Of a DNA stretch of 64,000 bases, positions 33,960 through 45,800 are shown in pieces (the first letter of the stretch is position 1; every line of letters begins with the position of its first letter). A program made the translations under genes and the position numbers. Under the pieces are notes generated by a model. The model made no database searches, was not told the origin of the DNA, and saw only the letters and a list, made by a program, of their open reading frames with translations. This DNA comes from Luidia sarsii (Eukaryota; Echinodermata; Asteroidea; Paxillosida; Luidiidae). Location: contig OX465103.1 of assembly GCA_949987565.1 (NCBI GenBank), positions 12,853,145-12,917,144 of the forward strand, in the 5' to 3' direction.

Positions 33960-35650
33960 AAGCCGTGTTTCCACTGGACATAATTTTGTCAAAATACCGC
34001 GGCTTTGAGAAAGGATGGCAAAACTAAGTCCTGTGGGAACACAAGGTAGTTTCTTTGCGATTGTGGAGGAAAGTTACCTCGCAAAAAGTCATGCGGAAAC
34101 ACGGTTTTAAAAATAGTAATACACAAAACGGTGCAAAATGCAAGTCTCCAAAGTGTAGCAGGCCTGACGCGTTTTTGACCCAAACAAATTTCTCAAAGAA
34201 AGGTCTTGCTAGGATCGTAACGTCAGGCCCTCTAATTTTTGTAAGATCGATATCTTGCTCATTTGTATTTTAAGTCAGTACGCAGTTTGTATAACATGTT
34301 TTTGTATTTTCATACTTCAATTCACAACAAAAATTTGTAAGGTTCGGTAAGAGTAGTTTCCTTAAAAGTTTATTCCAATAATGGCCTGACGTTTCGATCC
34401 TAGCTAGGAGCACCTTTCTCACAGTGCAGAATTCCTTTATTCTGACTTCCAGAAAGGTCTATCTAGGATCAAGACGCCAGTCCCTCGCGTTATATTATTA
34501 TTTTTTTCAGTAAGAAGTTTGCAGCATTTGTGTATGTTTGTTTATTAGAGCCTTTAACATACCTCAGTATTCCATTGCGTTATTAAAAATTGAGACCGCT
34601 TTCCCGGAAAGTTGAAGGTTTTGTCGTTCGCAATAAATCGAGCTTGCATGTCAAATTGGCGTTCCATTGTGACTATTTCATGAGTTGATTTACTCCGTGC
34701 GCAGGACCGAATACGCAGAACTCTGTATTGACCTCCTGCGTTGTAGCAGTCATGTAGCTTGACACGGATGTAGACCAGACGTATTCGAGTGACAAAAACA
34801 TCGAGTAGGGACCTATGGGTGAAAAAGGTCTCCTCTCACGCTGTTTTCGACGCCCTACTCGACGTCTAATAAGCACTGTATCATCATCGCCTTGCCCGAT
34901 TGTCTGCATATATTTGCACCATTACAATCGGGTGGACACCACCAAATATGGCATTGAGTGGGCGTGGAAAATGGAAGACTTATGGCGACCCATGCTTGCC
35001 CCTTTGGCCGTTCTTTTGCTTACTCTGACAGGCTGAAATAGATATCCCTCAAAGGTAATAAAAGGCTCTGCACAAAACCCCGGCCAGTGGGGTTTTCCAA
35101 TTCCGGACTTTATACAGGACCACTTTTCTTGAAAGTGTGCTGGTAATGGATGTAGACCAGACGTATTCGAGTGATGAAAACATCGAGTAGGGACCTATGG
35201 GTGAAAAAAGGGTCTCCTCTCACGCTGTTTTCAACGGGGAAAACAAACGTCTAACGGTAGTTTGCCCTACTCGGCGTCTAATAAGCACTGTATCATCATC
35301 GCCTTGCCCGATTGTCTGCTCGGCAGAGAAAAGGGGGATTAGAACCTACAATCACTGCTTTCTAGTGCAGACATTTTAACCACTGTCTTGATCACCGAGC
35401 TGAGGCCCATTTCATAGAGCCGCTGAAGCAGGAAGCGTGTAAACAGAAATACAGAGCACATCATTATGAGATGTCGTTGCTTTTGACTTGTAGGCCTATT
35501 CTATTATTCATTACATATAGGATGAAACAAAAGTGAGGTTTCGGTTGGCAAAGTGAATTTGTGAATCATGACATTTCGTACTTCAGCAAATTTCGGTGCT
35601 TTAAGCTCCATGAAATTGGCGCCTGGTCGAGGTCGTGTGGTATAATATAC
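33960..35650. repeat. spacer block Y' between CTL3 and CTL4
   Basis: Copy of Y (29,632-31,740) with the same small MITE (33,960-34,111), two R1 copies and R2 (35,403-35,630). The tandem repeat has starts at only 34,767 and 35,149. The first unit lacks 28 bases (gggaaaacaaacg...) present in Y. Confidence 0.75.
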
Positions 35651-36322
35651 AGTGCTAACGAAACTGTTTGGGTATAGGCCAATACTCGTTGAATGACACC
35701 ATTGGTGCCACTATCAGACAGGCATTCGAGTCGCGAAATACATGTACCGAGTCCGAGCTCAAGAACGCATCTCTCGAGTCCGCGCCTGAGTCCCGAGTCA
35801 TCCAGATCGAGTCCGAGTCAAGAGTCACAAAGGCCGAGTCTCGAGTACGAGTCACGAGTCACAAAGGCCGAGTCTCGAGTCACCTTTAAATTTGTATATA
35901 CTGAAGCCTATGGGAAACTTGTTTCGTCAATCTGTGACACTTTTGCTCGAATCACAATTGACCAGTAACAGGCCCACTCACACAGTACATGTATATGAAA
36001 CGACAAATCCAAGTAAACCACTGAGAGAAAGATCATTTCATCAACCTATAGGTCTATGTACCCTAATATCCCAATTAATACGAGTCTGTAAAAGACACTT
36101 TACATGGTGATGGCAGTCTATCTGACCTACCACCAGTGTTGCCAAAAAAAATAAAATCAAGCATCTTTTCTGTCTGAAACCAGACCTGGGTGTGTATAAC
36201 AAGAACGGTTTCAATGATTTTGCAGGCCTTCTTAAGATGGTTGAGATGGGCAAATTTTGTTAGGTCTACCGATATGGGGATCACTGTAAGATATAAACAT
36301 CCGGGTTCAAAGGAGAATATCA

Positions 36323-36574
36323 TACCAGCTCCCTGGAGGCAATCTTGTTGGCACGGACTCCCGTCCGGGTAGAACTGCCGATATCAGCACTTTTCCAAGA
36401 TTCCTGAAAATATAATGTATTCCTGAAATGGGTGACATGGGCCAGGGTGCTTTTCCAGCTCTCTGGAGAAATCCTTGTTGACAATACTTGGCAAGGACTC
36501 CCGTCCGGGTAGAAAGAAACTGCCGAGATCAGCTTGTTTTCTTCAAAAATTGACGGTTCAGCAGCCGCTATAAG
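36323..36574 (+). promoter_or_regulatory. CTL4 promoter: duplicated motif and TATA box
   Basis: Direct copies at 36,323-36,396 and 36,454-36,541, then TATAAG at 36,569-36,574, 86 bases before the ATG. Confidence 0.55.
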
Positions 36575-36654
36575 AACCAGAGGGACGCCACTTTGTGGAA
36601 CAGAACCATTGCTGAGCTCTATACAAGTTGACGGTTGATGCCAGTATAGCAGTC

Positions 36655-37182
36655 ATGGCTTCGGGGAAGTTGGTTGTGTGCGTGCTGGTGCTGCTTTGTC
36701 CCGGGCTCGGCCGAGCCTTCGACCACCACTCGGCCCCGCCGGTCTGCCCGCCGATGTGGACCGGCTTCGGTGGGAACTGCTACCGCTTCTTCGGCCGGCC
36801 CGCTACCTGGGCCGAGGCCAAGGCCAACTGCAGCCGGTTCTTTACCCACTCCGGCCAGGGCAACCTGGCCTCGATCCACAGCCCGGCTGAGGACGCCTTT
36901 CTGAGGCAGTACTGGTACGAGTCGCTAGTCCTCACCGAGCACCCGGTCCCCGGAGACTGGATCTGCTTATGGCACGGCCTGAACGACCAGGACGTGGAGG
37001 GCACGTTCGTCTGGAGCGACGGCTCACCCCTCGACTACACGGGCTGGATGCCCGACCAGCCGGACGACGCGGGGGCCAACGAAGACTGTGGACAGTACTG
37101 GATCTACGAAGAACACATCGCTTGGAACGACTTCAATTGTGAAAGAAAATTCTCCTATATCTGCAAGATTCCCGCCATGTAG
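36655..37182 (+). CDS. CTL4: secreted C-type lectin, single exon
   Basis: 175 residues with the same protein sequence as CTL3: signal peptide 1-21, seven cysteines including Cys104, QPD 135-137 and WND 157-159. I saw no nucleotide difference from CTL3 within the coding region, while the flanks differ at scattered bases and small indels. This points to a very recent copy or gene conversion. It is convergent with the DD3-3 gene, whose stop codon is 2.7 kb away at 39,872. If the two copies are confirmed in the genome rather than an assembly artefact, they would double the dose of one lectin. Confidence 0.92.
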   Translation: MASGKLVVCVLVLLCPGLGRAFDHHSAPPVCPPMWTGFGGNCYRFFGRPATWAEAKANCSRFFTHSGQGNLASIHSPAEDAFLRQYWYESLVLTEHPVPGDWICLWHGLNDQDVEGTFVWSDGSPLDYTGWMPDQPDDAGANEDCGQYWIYEEHIAWNDFNCERKFSYICKIPAM

Positions 37183-39539
37183 TGACGAGAGCGTGAATGA
37201 GGCGACAATCTGGCCGTCTGCGGTACTCCGAGCACAGCGTTCTTAACAATGGGCCACAAAACCACCCGACCAGGTACTTGCTACTTGCACCGCATTATAT
37301 CGGCATGGATTACCGACTCCGGTAAAAAAAAAAAAGAAAAAAAAAAAAACGCATCCTCCAGCCTTGAACTCAGAAACTCGTTCTCTTGGCCAACACGGAC
37401 AGATTTCCGTAGATTATGGATAGGACTCGTAGTTACAGTCTGTGTGATCTTAATGTATAATCCTCTATTATCTATAGTCCAGGAGTTCTGTGTTTGGTAT
37501 AGGCCTATGGTTTATTCGTTTGCATGTGTTTTATTGTAATCACAGTAGTTATTCGCTCTTCTTTATAGCAAGGCATGCAAGAGTCACAAAAGTCTACCAT
37601 AGGGCCAATCAGATTTCGGTACATGAATTATGATCGACGACGAAACTAAAAATATATATCCACTATATATGGAAAGGCGTTGCGCTTGAAGCACATACTG
37701 GTGTATCACCATTGCTAGGATGTGGGTTGATCAGTGAGATAGGTAGGCCTATTAAAAAGTTCATTGTGACCTTTTACTTTTCAACCAGAAAGTATCAAAA
37801 AGGCATTACATGGAATAAATTGGTCGCATATAGGCCTACCTTTCAAAATGGCCGTTTGAAACGTTTTAAGCCGTGTTTCCACTGGACATAATTTTGTCAT
37901 TCTCCGTGGCCCTTTCTTTGAAAGTCATAAAAATGGCCCGTACATATTCAGCGATTACTTATTTCTGGGCAACACCACCCTTTTTGACAAAAAAGTAAAG
38001 ATGACTTACAAGAAATGCTAATTTTTCAACGTGTTTCTTCCTTACGTGTATAGCGAGCGAGATTTAGCACGTTTAGCGCATAGCAAGTAGCGTACGACGT
38101 CAGTGATGACGTACCGTTGCACTGACTGTATCTGTTTGCTTCCGAAACCTCTCTAATAAAAAGCCAAATCATTTGTTATCATCAACTACGTATATTTGGA
38201 GTGCTTCGGGGTAGAGAATAGGCATACATGTAGTCAACACACCGCACCATGTATTCCATGAATCCCAAAAGGCGGGCATTAGTTGTGCATGAAGCTATTT
38301 TATTCAAATCTTCACCTGCAATGGACATGTTAACGCAACTGCACATGAAATGTCTGAACCAGCAGACTGTCTTATATTAAACGGCACAGGAAATGTGTCA
38401 TATGGATAAATCTTGCCATTGAGGATATTATACATCAGCAGTCAACAACCACTGTGGACATTCTAACCCAGAAAATCAGTTGGATTTTCATGTTGCCATG
38501 AATTCAATGCGATTTCACCACTTGTTCATACCAAAATTTCGTCAGCTTTTTCACGTCTCTTCAATGCAACAATCTTGGTGGTAAATGACTGCAATGCACA
38601 AGCCTGTGGTGTACGATTCAGTTGTGCGGTGATTATACTAGACCACCGCTAACTGAGTTACCCCCCCCCCCCCACACACACACACACACCCCTGCCTGCA
38701 ACTTACCACCCTAGTTATTCATTTGTGTTAATGTCTTTTACACAACCTTAAGATATCAGATCAAGAGGTGAAATCCCCTGGGTGAATTCACTTTAAAAGG
38801 GTTCACGAAATACCAGTGAATTGCGGAGATGTTTTTCACGGCAACATGACATAGGCCCTACGGTCCAATTTTCTCGGTTTGCATTTTCACAGTTATTATG
38901 GAGAAACTGTTCACTTTAACAAAGCCATTTACAGGAAGTATTCTTGAGTTTCAGATCTCTATATACGACTCATGTGTACAAAATTTACTAAGTATACCTG
39001 AAGATAGGGAGATCCCAAGAACATTATACAACTGTCTGGCATTCCATTTTCTGTTTATCAATGCTAGTGAAAATGTCAATCTTTTTTCTCCAGCTTGCAC
39101 AAGATTCCTCAAAAGAATACTACAGCTTAGGCAGACATTAGTAAGTTCCCAATAGCAATTAAATGTAGTTCTAATATCGTTAATACTGATCTGATTCAAA
39201 GAAAAAATAAATTGCATATTTGAAAGGCATGTGGTCGATTCATAATGTTCTATGATACACATTATTGGGGAAATCTACAAAAGATGGTACAAAAGATACA
39301 CTATACTTACACGCTGATCGATACCATATAAAATATATATAAAATGGAATGTACTACAAGAGAAAGATTAAATAAGAGCAAAATTGGTGCGTGAGTGAAT
39401 CAGTGTATCAATAATGTTGACAAAGGGGTGAACTTGTAACCATTTCCATATTAAACACAAAACACCTGATCCAATCGATTTTGAGTGGATTGATTTTGAG
39501 TGCAGGAGTCCAACCTGTTGATACAAATAGTGAACTAGT

Positions 39540-39800
39540 CCTTGCAGGAGTGGTGGCACCAGTCAGAAGCATTCAACCATTAACTGTCGTATACATCTCC
39601 AGGGGACCCCCCACCCACACTTTTCAAAGACTAGACTAGTTGACTATTTGCGAAGGCAGCCATGTAAGGGCTGGAAAGCACAGATGGTAAGAGCACTGGT
39701 GCACAAAACAAAGAGGTCTCGGATGCAAGTCCGGGTCCAGTTAAAAGTTTTCCTCCGGCAATTTTTTAAAATTGTTGAAACAGTTCCCAGTCAGTTTTGT
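39540..39800 (+). mobile_element. tRNA-derived SINE beside the DD3-3A stop
   Basis: The 5' extension (gcaccagtcagaagcattca) and then agactagactagttgactat, the A-box region (aagcacagatggtaagagca), a mutated B box (ggatgcaagtccggg) and the tail (agttttcctccggcaatttt). It ends ~70 bases from the DD3-3A stop codon, so it may lie in that gene's 3' UTR. It is absent from block X together with the exon. Confidence 0.6.
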
Positions 39801-39871
39801 TTTTCCCCCTTGATCTTGATTTTCCCGCACTCGCCATCCCACAGTCTTGGATCCTCTTATCCTCGGGGACC

Positions 39872-42800
39872 TTACTTGACCATCAGGCGGCCCTTCTGAC
39901 TGCGATTGCTGAAGTTGTTGTTGCGGCTGCCCATGTAGAAGTACTCTCCCTTGGCAAACTTGATCACAGCACCCTCGTAGGAGGCGGGTGCGTTGTTCAG
40001 CTGGTCGTTCATCTTGTTCTTGTTCTGGACTGACTGGGCACCGCAGGTGGCAGCAGCCATGCACCTGTAAGGAAGGGAAGGGAGGGGGAGGGGGAGGGAG
40101 GGAGGGAGGGAGGGAGGGAGGGAGGGAGGGAGGGAGGGAGGGAGGGAGGGAGGGAGGGAGGGAGGGAGGGAGGGAGGGAGGGAGGGAGGGAGGGAGGGAG
40201 GGAGGGAGGGAGGGAGGGAGGGAGGGAGGGAGGGAGGGAGGGAGGGAGGGAGGGAGGGAGGGAGGGAGGGAGGGAGGGAGGGAGGGAGGGAGGGAGGGAG
40301 GGAGGGAGGGAGGGAGGGAGGGAGGGAGGGAGGGAGGGAGGGAGGGAGGGAGGGAGGGAGGGAGGGAGGGAGGGAGGGAGGGAGGGAGGGAGGGAGGGAG
40401 GGAGGGAGGGAGGGAGGGAGAGAGGGAGGGAGGGGGGATAGTGAGGGATAGGAAGAGACACAATAAATCATTAAGGCCTTGATTTCCAGACAAAGGAGAC
40501 AAAGGAGAGGACCACAGACAAGTCTACCAATCTTTAAGCCCGAAATTTCTAAATTGATTGATTTCTAAAACCAGATTTGTATACATGTAATTGCCGGCAT
40601 AAGAAGGGTCTAAGAAAAAACCCTGAAAGTATAATGTAGAAATGCGAAACATAGAGAGCGGAGATATCGCGGCTGACAGTCGGGGTCCAGGGTCCAGCGG
40701 CCCCGGAAGCTCCTGGGATTTAGCATTAAAAGGGCAATTAAGCCCTGTTCGCATTGGACTTTTTTCGGGCAATCTTACCGAGATGATGGGAACTTTTACC
40801 GAAACGATGGGAACTTTTCCCATTTTAAGTCCAGTGCGGACAACCTGGGACGTTTTTCTCTCAGTAACTTTTCCCGAGTCCAGCGGTTACTTTTACCGGC
40901 CAACTTCTGCCCGGGAAAAGTTACCTGGTCACTTTTACCGTGACGATAAGTCCAGTGCGGACAAGTGCACGCAGAGCGAGTCGGTAAAAGCGGCTCACGG
41001 GAGCGAGGTCATGCTGCACAGGTCACCAGGCATGCATTGTGCATTGTATCAATGCTGTGCGGCCACAGGCCTGTGGCGAGTTTCCAGTGCGTTGTTCTGT
41101 GTTTTTGCACGCTATCATGGCGGATTTGATAATTGATACAGTCGGACATTTGGTTGGTGCTACCGGTGCATCATTTCCAGATGATAATGGAGGACGTCAG
41201 CGTCGTATCTTACGACGAAAGAAAGCACCTCAACGAATGCGTGGGCTAACAATAGCCGATGAAGAGCAATGGGGAAAGGTCACGGAATGCGCCCTCGTGA
41301 GTCATTATACTGCCAGCTCGGTAACTTCTACTACGGTCTCGGTAAGATTTTCCCGTGTCGAAAGTCCAAGTGCGGACAGTGGTTACATTAATTTTTTGAC
41401 AATTTTTTTTTTTTTTTTTGACTCTGCCTTTGAGAAAGGTCCTGCTAGGATCGAAACGTCAGGCCCACTAAATTTTAAGATTTACATTTTGGTAATTTTA
41501 GTCAGTAAGCAGTTTGCAACATTTTTGTATATCACCTTAAGTTTTTCCCATTGTCTCGGTAAAACCTTCCAAAAATTAAGTCCAGTGCGGACAAGGCATT
41601 TTTGAGCACCAGTTTTTATAGAAAATAAATAATATATACATGTAATGTATTTTCATGAACCCTTTTTTCTGTTTTATTACATACATGTACTTCAACAGTA
41701 TGCACTTTCAGCTTCATGGCTCATACCATGAGCAATGTCATTCCATTTTATTTCTTCTTGGTCGCTGTCTTTACCACATTATGCTTACACCCTGAATACT
41801 ATAATGAACGTAAATTAGAAATAAATTAAACGATTATAAATTATAAGTTAATTTGAAGTATCAAAATTACCTAGGTTCAAGCAGTAATTGGTCCTTCTTT
41901 CATGAAAGATTCGCTGAAGTGCAAATCCTTTCTTGCATGCTGGCACAAAGCATTGACCCCAGTTGTTCCTTACATCAGTGTCTTGTTACACCAGATACAA
42001 AACGTCTCGCCAGGATTTGCTACCTTTCTGAAGCAATCCCTAAACAAATGTTGATCTGGTGTGCCCTCGCCAATACTTCAATCACACCATGACCAATTCC
42101 ACTTATTTTTCACGCCTTGGTCAATTTCTTTTGGATCCCCTTTTCTGCACTCCACAAACTAAATCACAGTTGCCGCCATGCTGGATTGAGCACTGCTAGC
42201 TAGCAGTTCACATGGTTCACCGGCCAGCACAAGACGGCCACCCAGCGATCTCATTAAATGACGTCAAACGCGTCATGGGTACTCACCATATACAGCAATT
42301 TTCATGAATAAAATTGTTGCGCACGCATATCGATACTTGCAACGAGTCACTGGCTTTGTTTTCTATTCGATACTCATACAGCTAATCAGGTGATTCTGTG
42401 ACGTCACAAGCTTTGCTGAGCTGAGCCACCCAATCAGCACTGCGCTAGCTTTGCACCGCACTGGCCGTATACCACAGGACCGGCCGAACGTTCGTCCGTG
42501 TACAGTACATGTACTATACATTTGTGGGTTACGATCACTCAAAATAACCTCTAATTATGAGGAGAAATCCAGGTCCTAAGTGGAAATACATGTGTGACCC
42601 CTCACCAGCACCCCCAAAATTCTATTTCAAATTCACAGTGCACTCGGAGACCAAAAAAACCCAGAAGAATTCCGTTGACAAACAGACGACTCTCATGCCT
42701 GTTACTGAGGTGACCGAAGTCAAAAAGCAGTTGGCAGAACCTTTGCATCCCTTACATGGCCCGAGACCATCTCGGGGTGCTCTTTCGTCGCAAATGACAA

Positions 42801-45800
42801 ATTTGAACCCACGATCTCTGGTCCCACGTTCCGGCCCTCTGACCACATCGGGCATCCTTCAGGTGGCAGCCTTCCCAAATGGATCGACAGTCGAAATGAA
42901 TAATGTTTTGGGGACTCACTCATAGTAGCCTGAACTGGCCATGTTGACGGCAAGGTCCATGGGGGCCATGGTCTGACCGTTGGCCAGATAGCTCCACTTG
43001 ACCTCTGCATCCGTCCACATGGTGCTCTGCTCAAAGGGCAAGGGGTAGTTGTCCAGTCTGTCCTGCATCTGCACAATGTTAGACCGGTCTGTGCCTAGTT
43101 GGGGGGGTAGGACAAGGTAGAAACAAGAGACATATATAACCTATAGATGTGTCACAAGTTGAAGTCTTACTACCCCCGGTAAGACTTTGGTTTAACCCAT
43201 TATAGACCTAAGATTGGATTCTAAGAAGCAGAGAAATAAAACCGAGTCCCACCATGGGTGTAATCCTCCTTTTTTATGACTCTCTTTAAGTAAACCATCC
43301 TAAAAGAAGGGTCAGAGATGGACAATAGCAGGCACCAGACTGTGATGCCATGGAGTCAGCCATAAAAGTAGGGGTGGAAAAAAAGAGTGCCGCAATGCAC
43401 GTACATGTATACAGAAAAACCATGTGCTTGTACTAGTGTCGCATGATAACTTTAAATCAAAATGAAAAACTCATTTGTTCATTTAACATCTAGCAAAGAA
43501 TTTCAGCATGAAAATATGCTAAGCAGGAAAAAGCCTCCCTTGTGTGAGTGTGATTAAAAACCCCACTTTGATGTGATCTCAATCGCTTTTTGCCTTGCAC
43601 TACACTCTTCTTTACTTCGGGTTGGCAAGGTGATCTCATCAATCGCAACCTTTGGCGCTTCAGCAAATTTGGGCACACAATTAAGCGGCCCTATGAAATT
43701 GGCCCCTGCCAAGTGATTCTCATTGCGGGTGTCATTGATGGTCACTAGGGAGTGGGTCAATAGAGGGCGCTGTTTACCTCCTCTGCCTTCTCCCGCGTCG
43801 CCTGTTTGGCCGTCACCTCCCGGGGCATTGTTGTTGTGGGTATTCGATCCTGCAAAGATGGAAAAAGAGAATGCACAGCTCAGTGGACTTCCTGAAGATA
43901 TCTTTATCGGCAAAACGGGCCTTTTGAGCCCAAGTCATGGGGTACGCTCCGCCAAACTCATCATAACTTGGGATCCATTGCAAGGCGACCAGTCCACCCC
44001 CTCCAGCCCATCCACCCAGTGGGTGTGCACAGCCACTCACCAGTCCACTGGACGTGCACAAAGTCACTTTCATCGATCTCAAGGTCATTGGGCATGAAGT
44101 CGTACTCCACCGCTGGGTACACCTGGACGATGTTGCCCCTCTTGCCACGCACGTTCAGGTTCATTAATCTGGCCGCTGCCATTTCTGATCGGGGGGGGGG
44201 GGGGGGGGGAGAAAAAGAATGGACAGCATAGATGAGGGTTTGCTCGTAGGCAACAACACAGAAACATCTACCAACAACAGAAGCCTACCAGTATCAGTAT
44301 CCTACCAGTGCCAGCACTAGAACCAGTACCAGTACCAGTAGCCTACCAGGACTAGAACCAGTACCAGTACCAGTAGCCTACCAGTACTAGAACCAGTACC
44401 AGTACCAGTAGCCTACCATTATCAGTATCCGTGCCAGTATCAGTACCAGAACCAGTACCAGTACCAGTAGACTACCATTATTAGCATCAGTATCAGTACC
44501 AGAACCAGTACCAGTACCCTACCACTATCAGTAACAGTACCCTACCACTATCAGTACCAGTACCCTACCGCTATCAGTATCAGTACCAGTAGCCTACCGC
44601 TATCAGTATCAGTACCAGTAGCCTACCACTATCAGTATCAGTACCAGAACCAGTAGCCTACAACTAACAGTATTAGTACCAGTAGCCTACCACTATCAGT
44701 ATCAGTACCAGAACCAGTAGCCTACCACTATCAGTATCAGTACCAGAACCAGTAGCCTACCACTATCAGTATCAGTACCAGAACCAGTAGCCTACCACTA
44801 TCAGTATCAGTACCAGAACCAGTAGCCTACCACTATCAGTATCAGTAGCAGTAGCCTACCACTATCAGTATCAGTAGCAGTACCAGTAGCCTACCACTAT
44901 CAGTATCAGTACCAGTAGCCTACCACTATCAGTATCAGTACCAGAACCACAACCAGTAGCCTGCCACTATCAGTATCAGTACCAGAACCAGTAGCCTACC
45001 ACTATCAGTATCAGTAGCAGTAGCAGTAGCCTACCACTATCAGTACCAGTAGCAGAACCAGTAGCCTACCACTATCAGTACCAGAACCAGTACCAGTATC
45101 AGTAGCAGTAGCCTACCACTATCAGTACCAGTACCAGCACCAGCACCAGTACCAGTACCAGTTCCAGTACCTATCACTATCACTATCACTATCACTATCA
45201 CTATCAGTATCAGTACCACTACCAGTACCTCTACCCTACCAGTAGCCTAGCAGTACAAGAACCAGTAGTTGCACTATGCAGTTACACAATGCGCCGCAGT
45301 ACCCACCTGCACCAGCTGGGCGTGGCCGGATGAGGAAGGCGTGGCTGCGATCCTGAAAGGTGCGGCCAAACTGGGCGGTGTTGACGGCCAGACGCAGGGC
45401 CAGGCGGTCCGCTCCAATGTCCACGTAGGGGTTCTGCTGTATCGGTGACAGGACGCCAGCATTGCTATCCAGGAATGAGGGAAAAAGTGAGCCTCACAAC
45501 TTGGAAACCAGACTGATAGAGGATAATGTAAGGGTAACAACATAGAATGCATGCAACACTCATACCTAATACAAGACAATCTGACTGCTTTTGCAGTACC
45601 GGTTATAAAACTTCCGAGAAGTGATCCAGATACGTGGTGTATCTTTCTAGTGCAGGAAACGAAGAGTTCACTTACATGTTTTGGTTTTGGCTGGCATCAG
45701 TGTTTATTGGGTCGTAGTCATCTGTTGTGATATTGTACCTGCAATCGTAGATCACAGATATGCATGAATCATCTTAATACAAAAGAGTGGTGATGAAAAG

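Larger units (their letters stand above)
37917..42292. repeat. duplicated block X' (holds DD3-3A 3' end)
   Basis: Counterpart of X (24,432-27,631). It contains the intergenic stretch between CTL4 and DD3-3A, a forward SINE (39,540-39,800), the DD3-3A last exon, a GGGA array, and about 2.2 kb of the last intron including an inserted element (40,737-41,603). A poly-C/CA run lies at 38,664-38,691. Confidence 0.8.

Noticed and set aside
40642..41136. 164-codon plus-strand frame in the DD3-3A intron
   Set aside because: It starts in block X' and runs through the inverted repeat of the inserted element; the block X copy does not keep it.
44276..45250. Minisatellite as a CRISPR array or coding repeat
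   Set aside because: No constant repeat with unique spacers, and no open frame continues across it.
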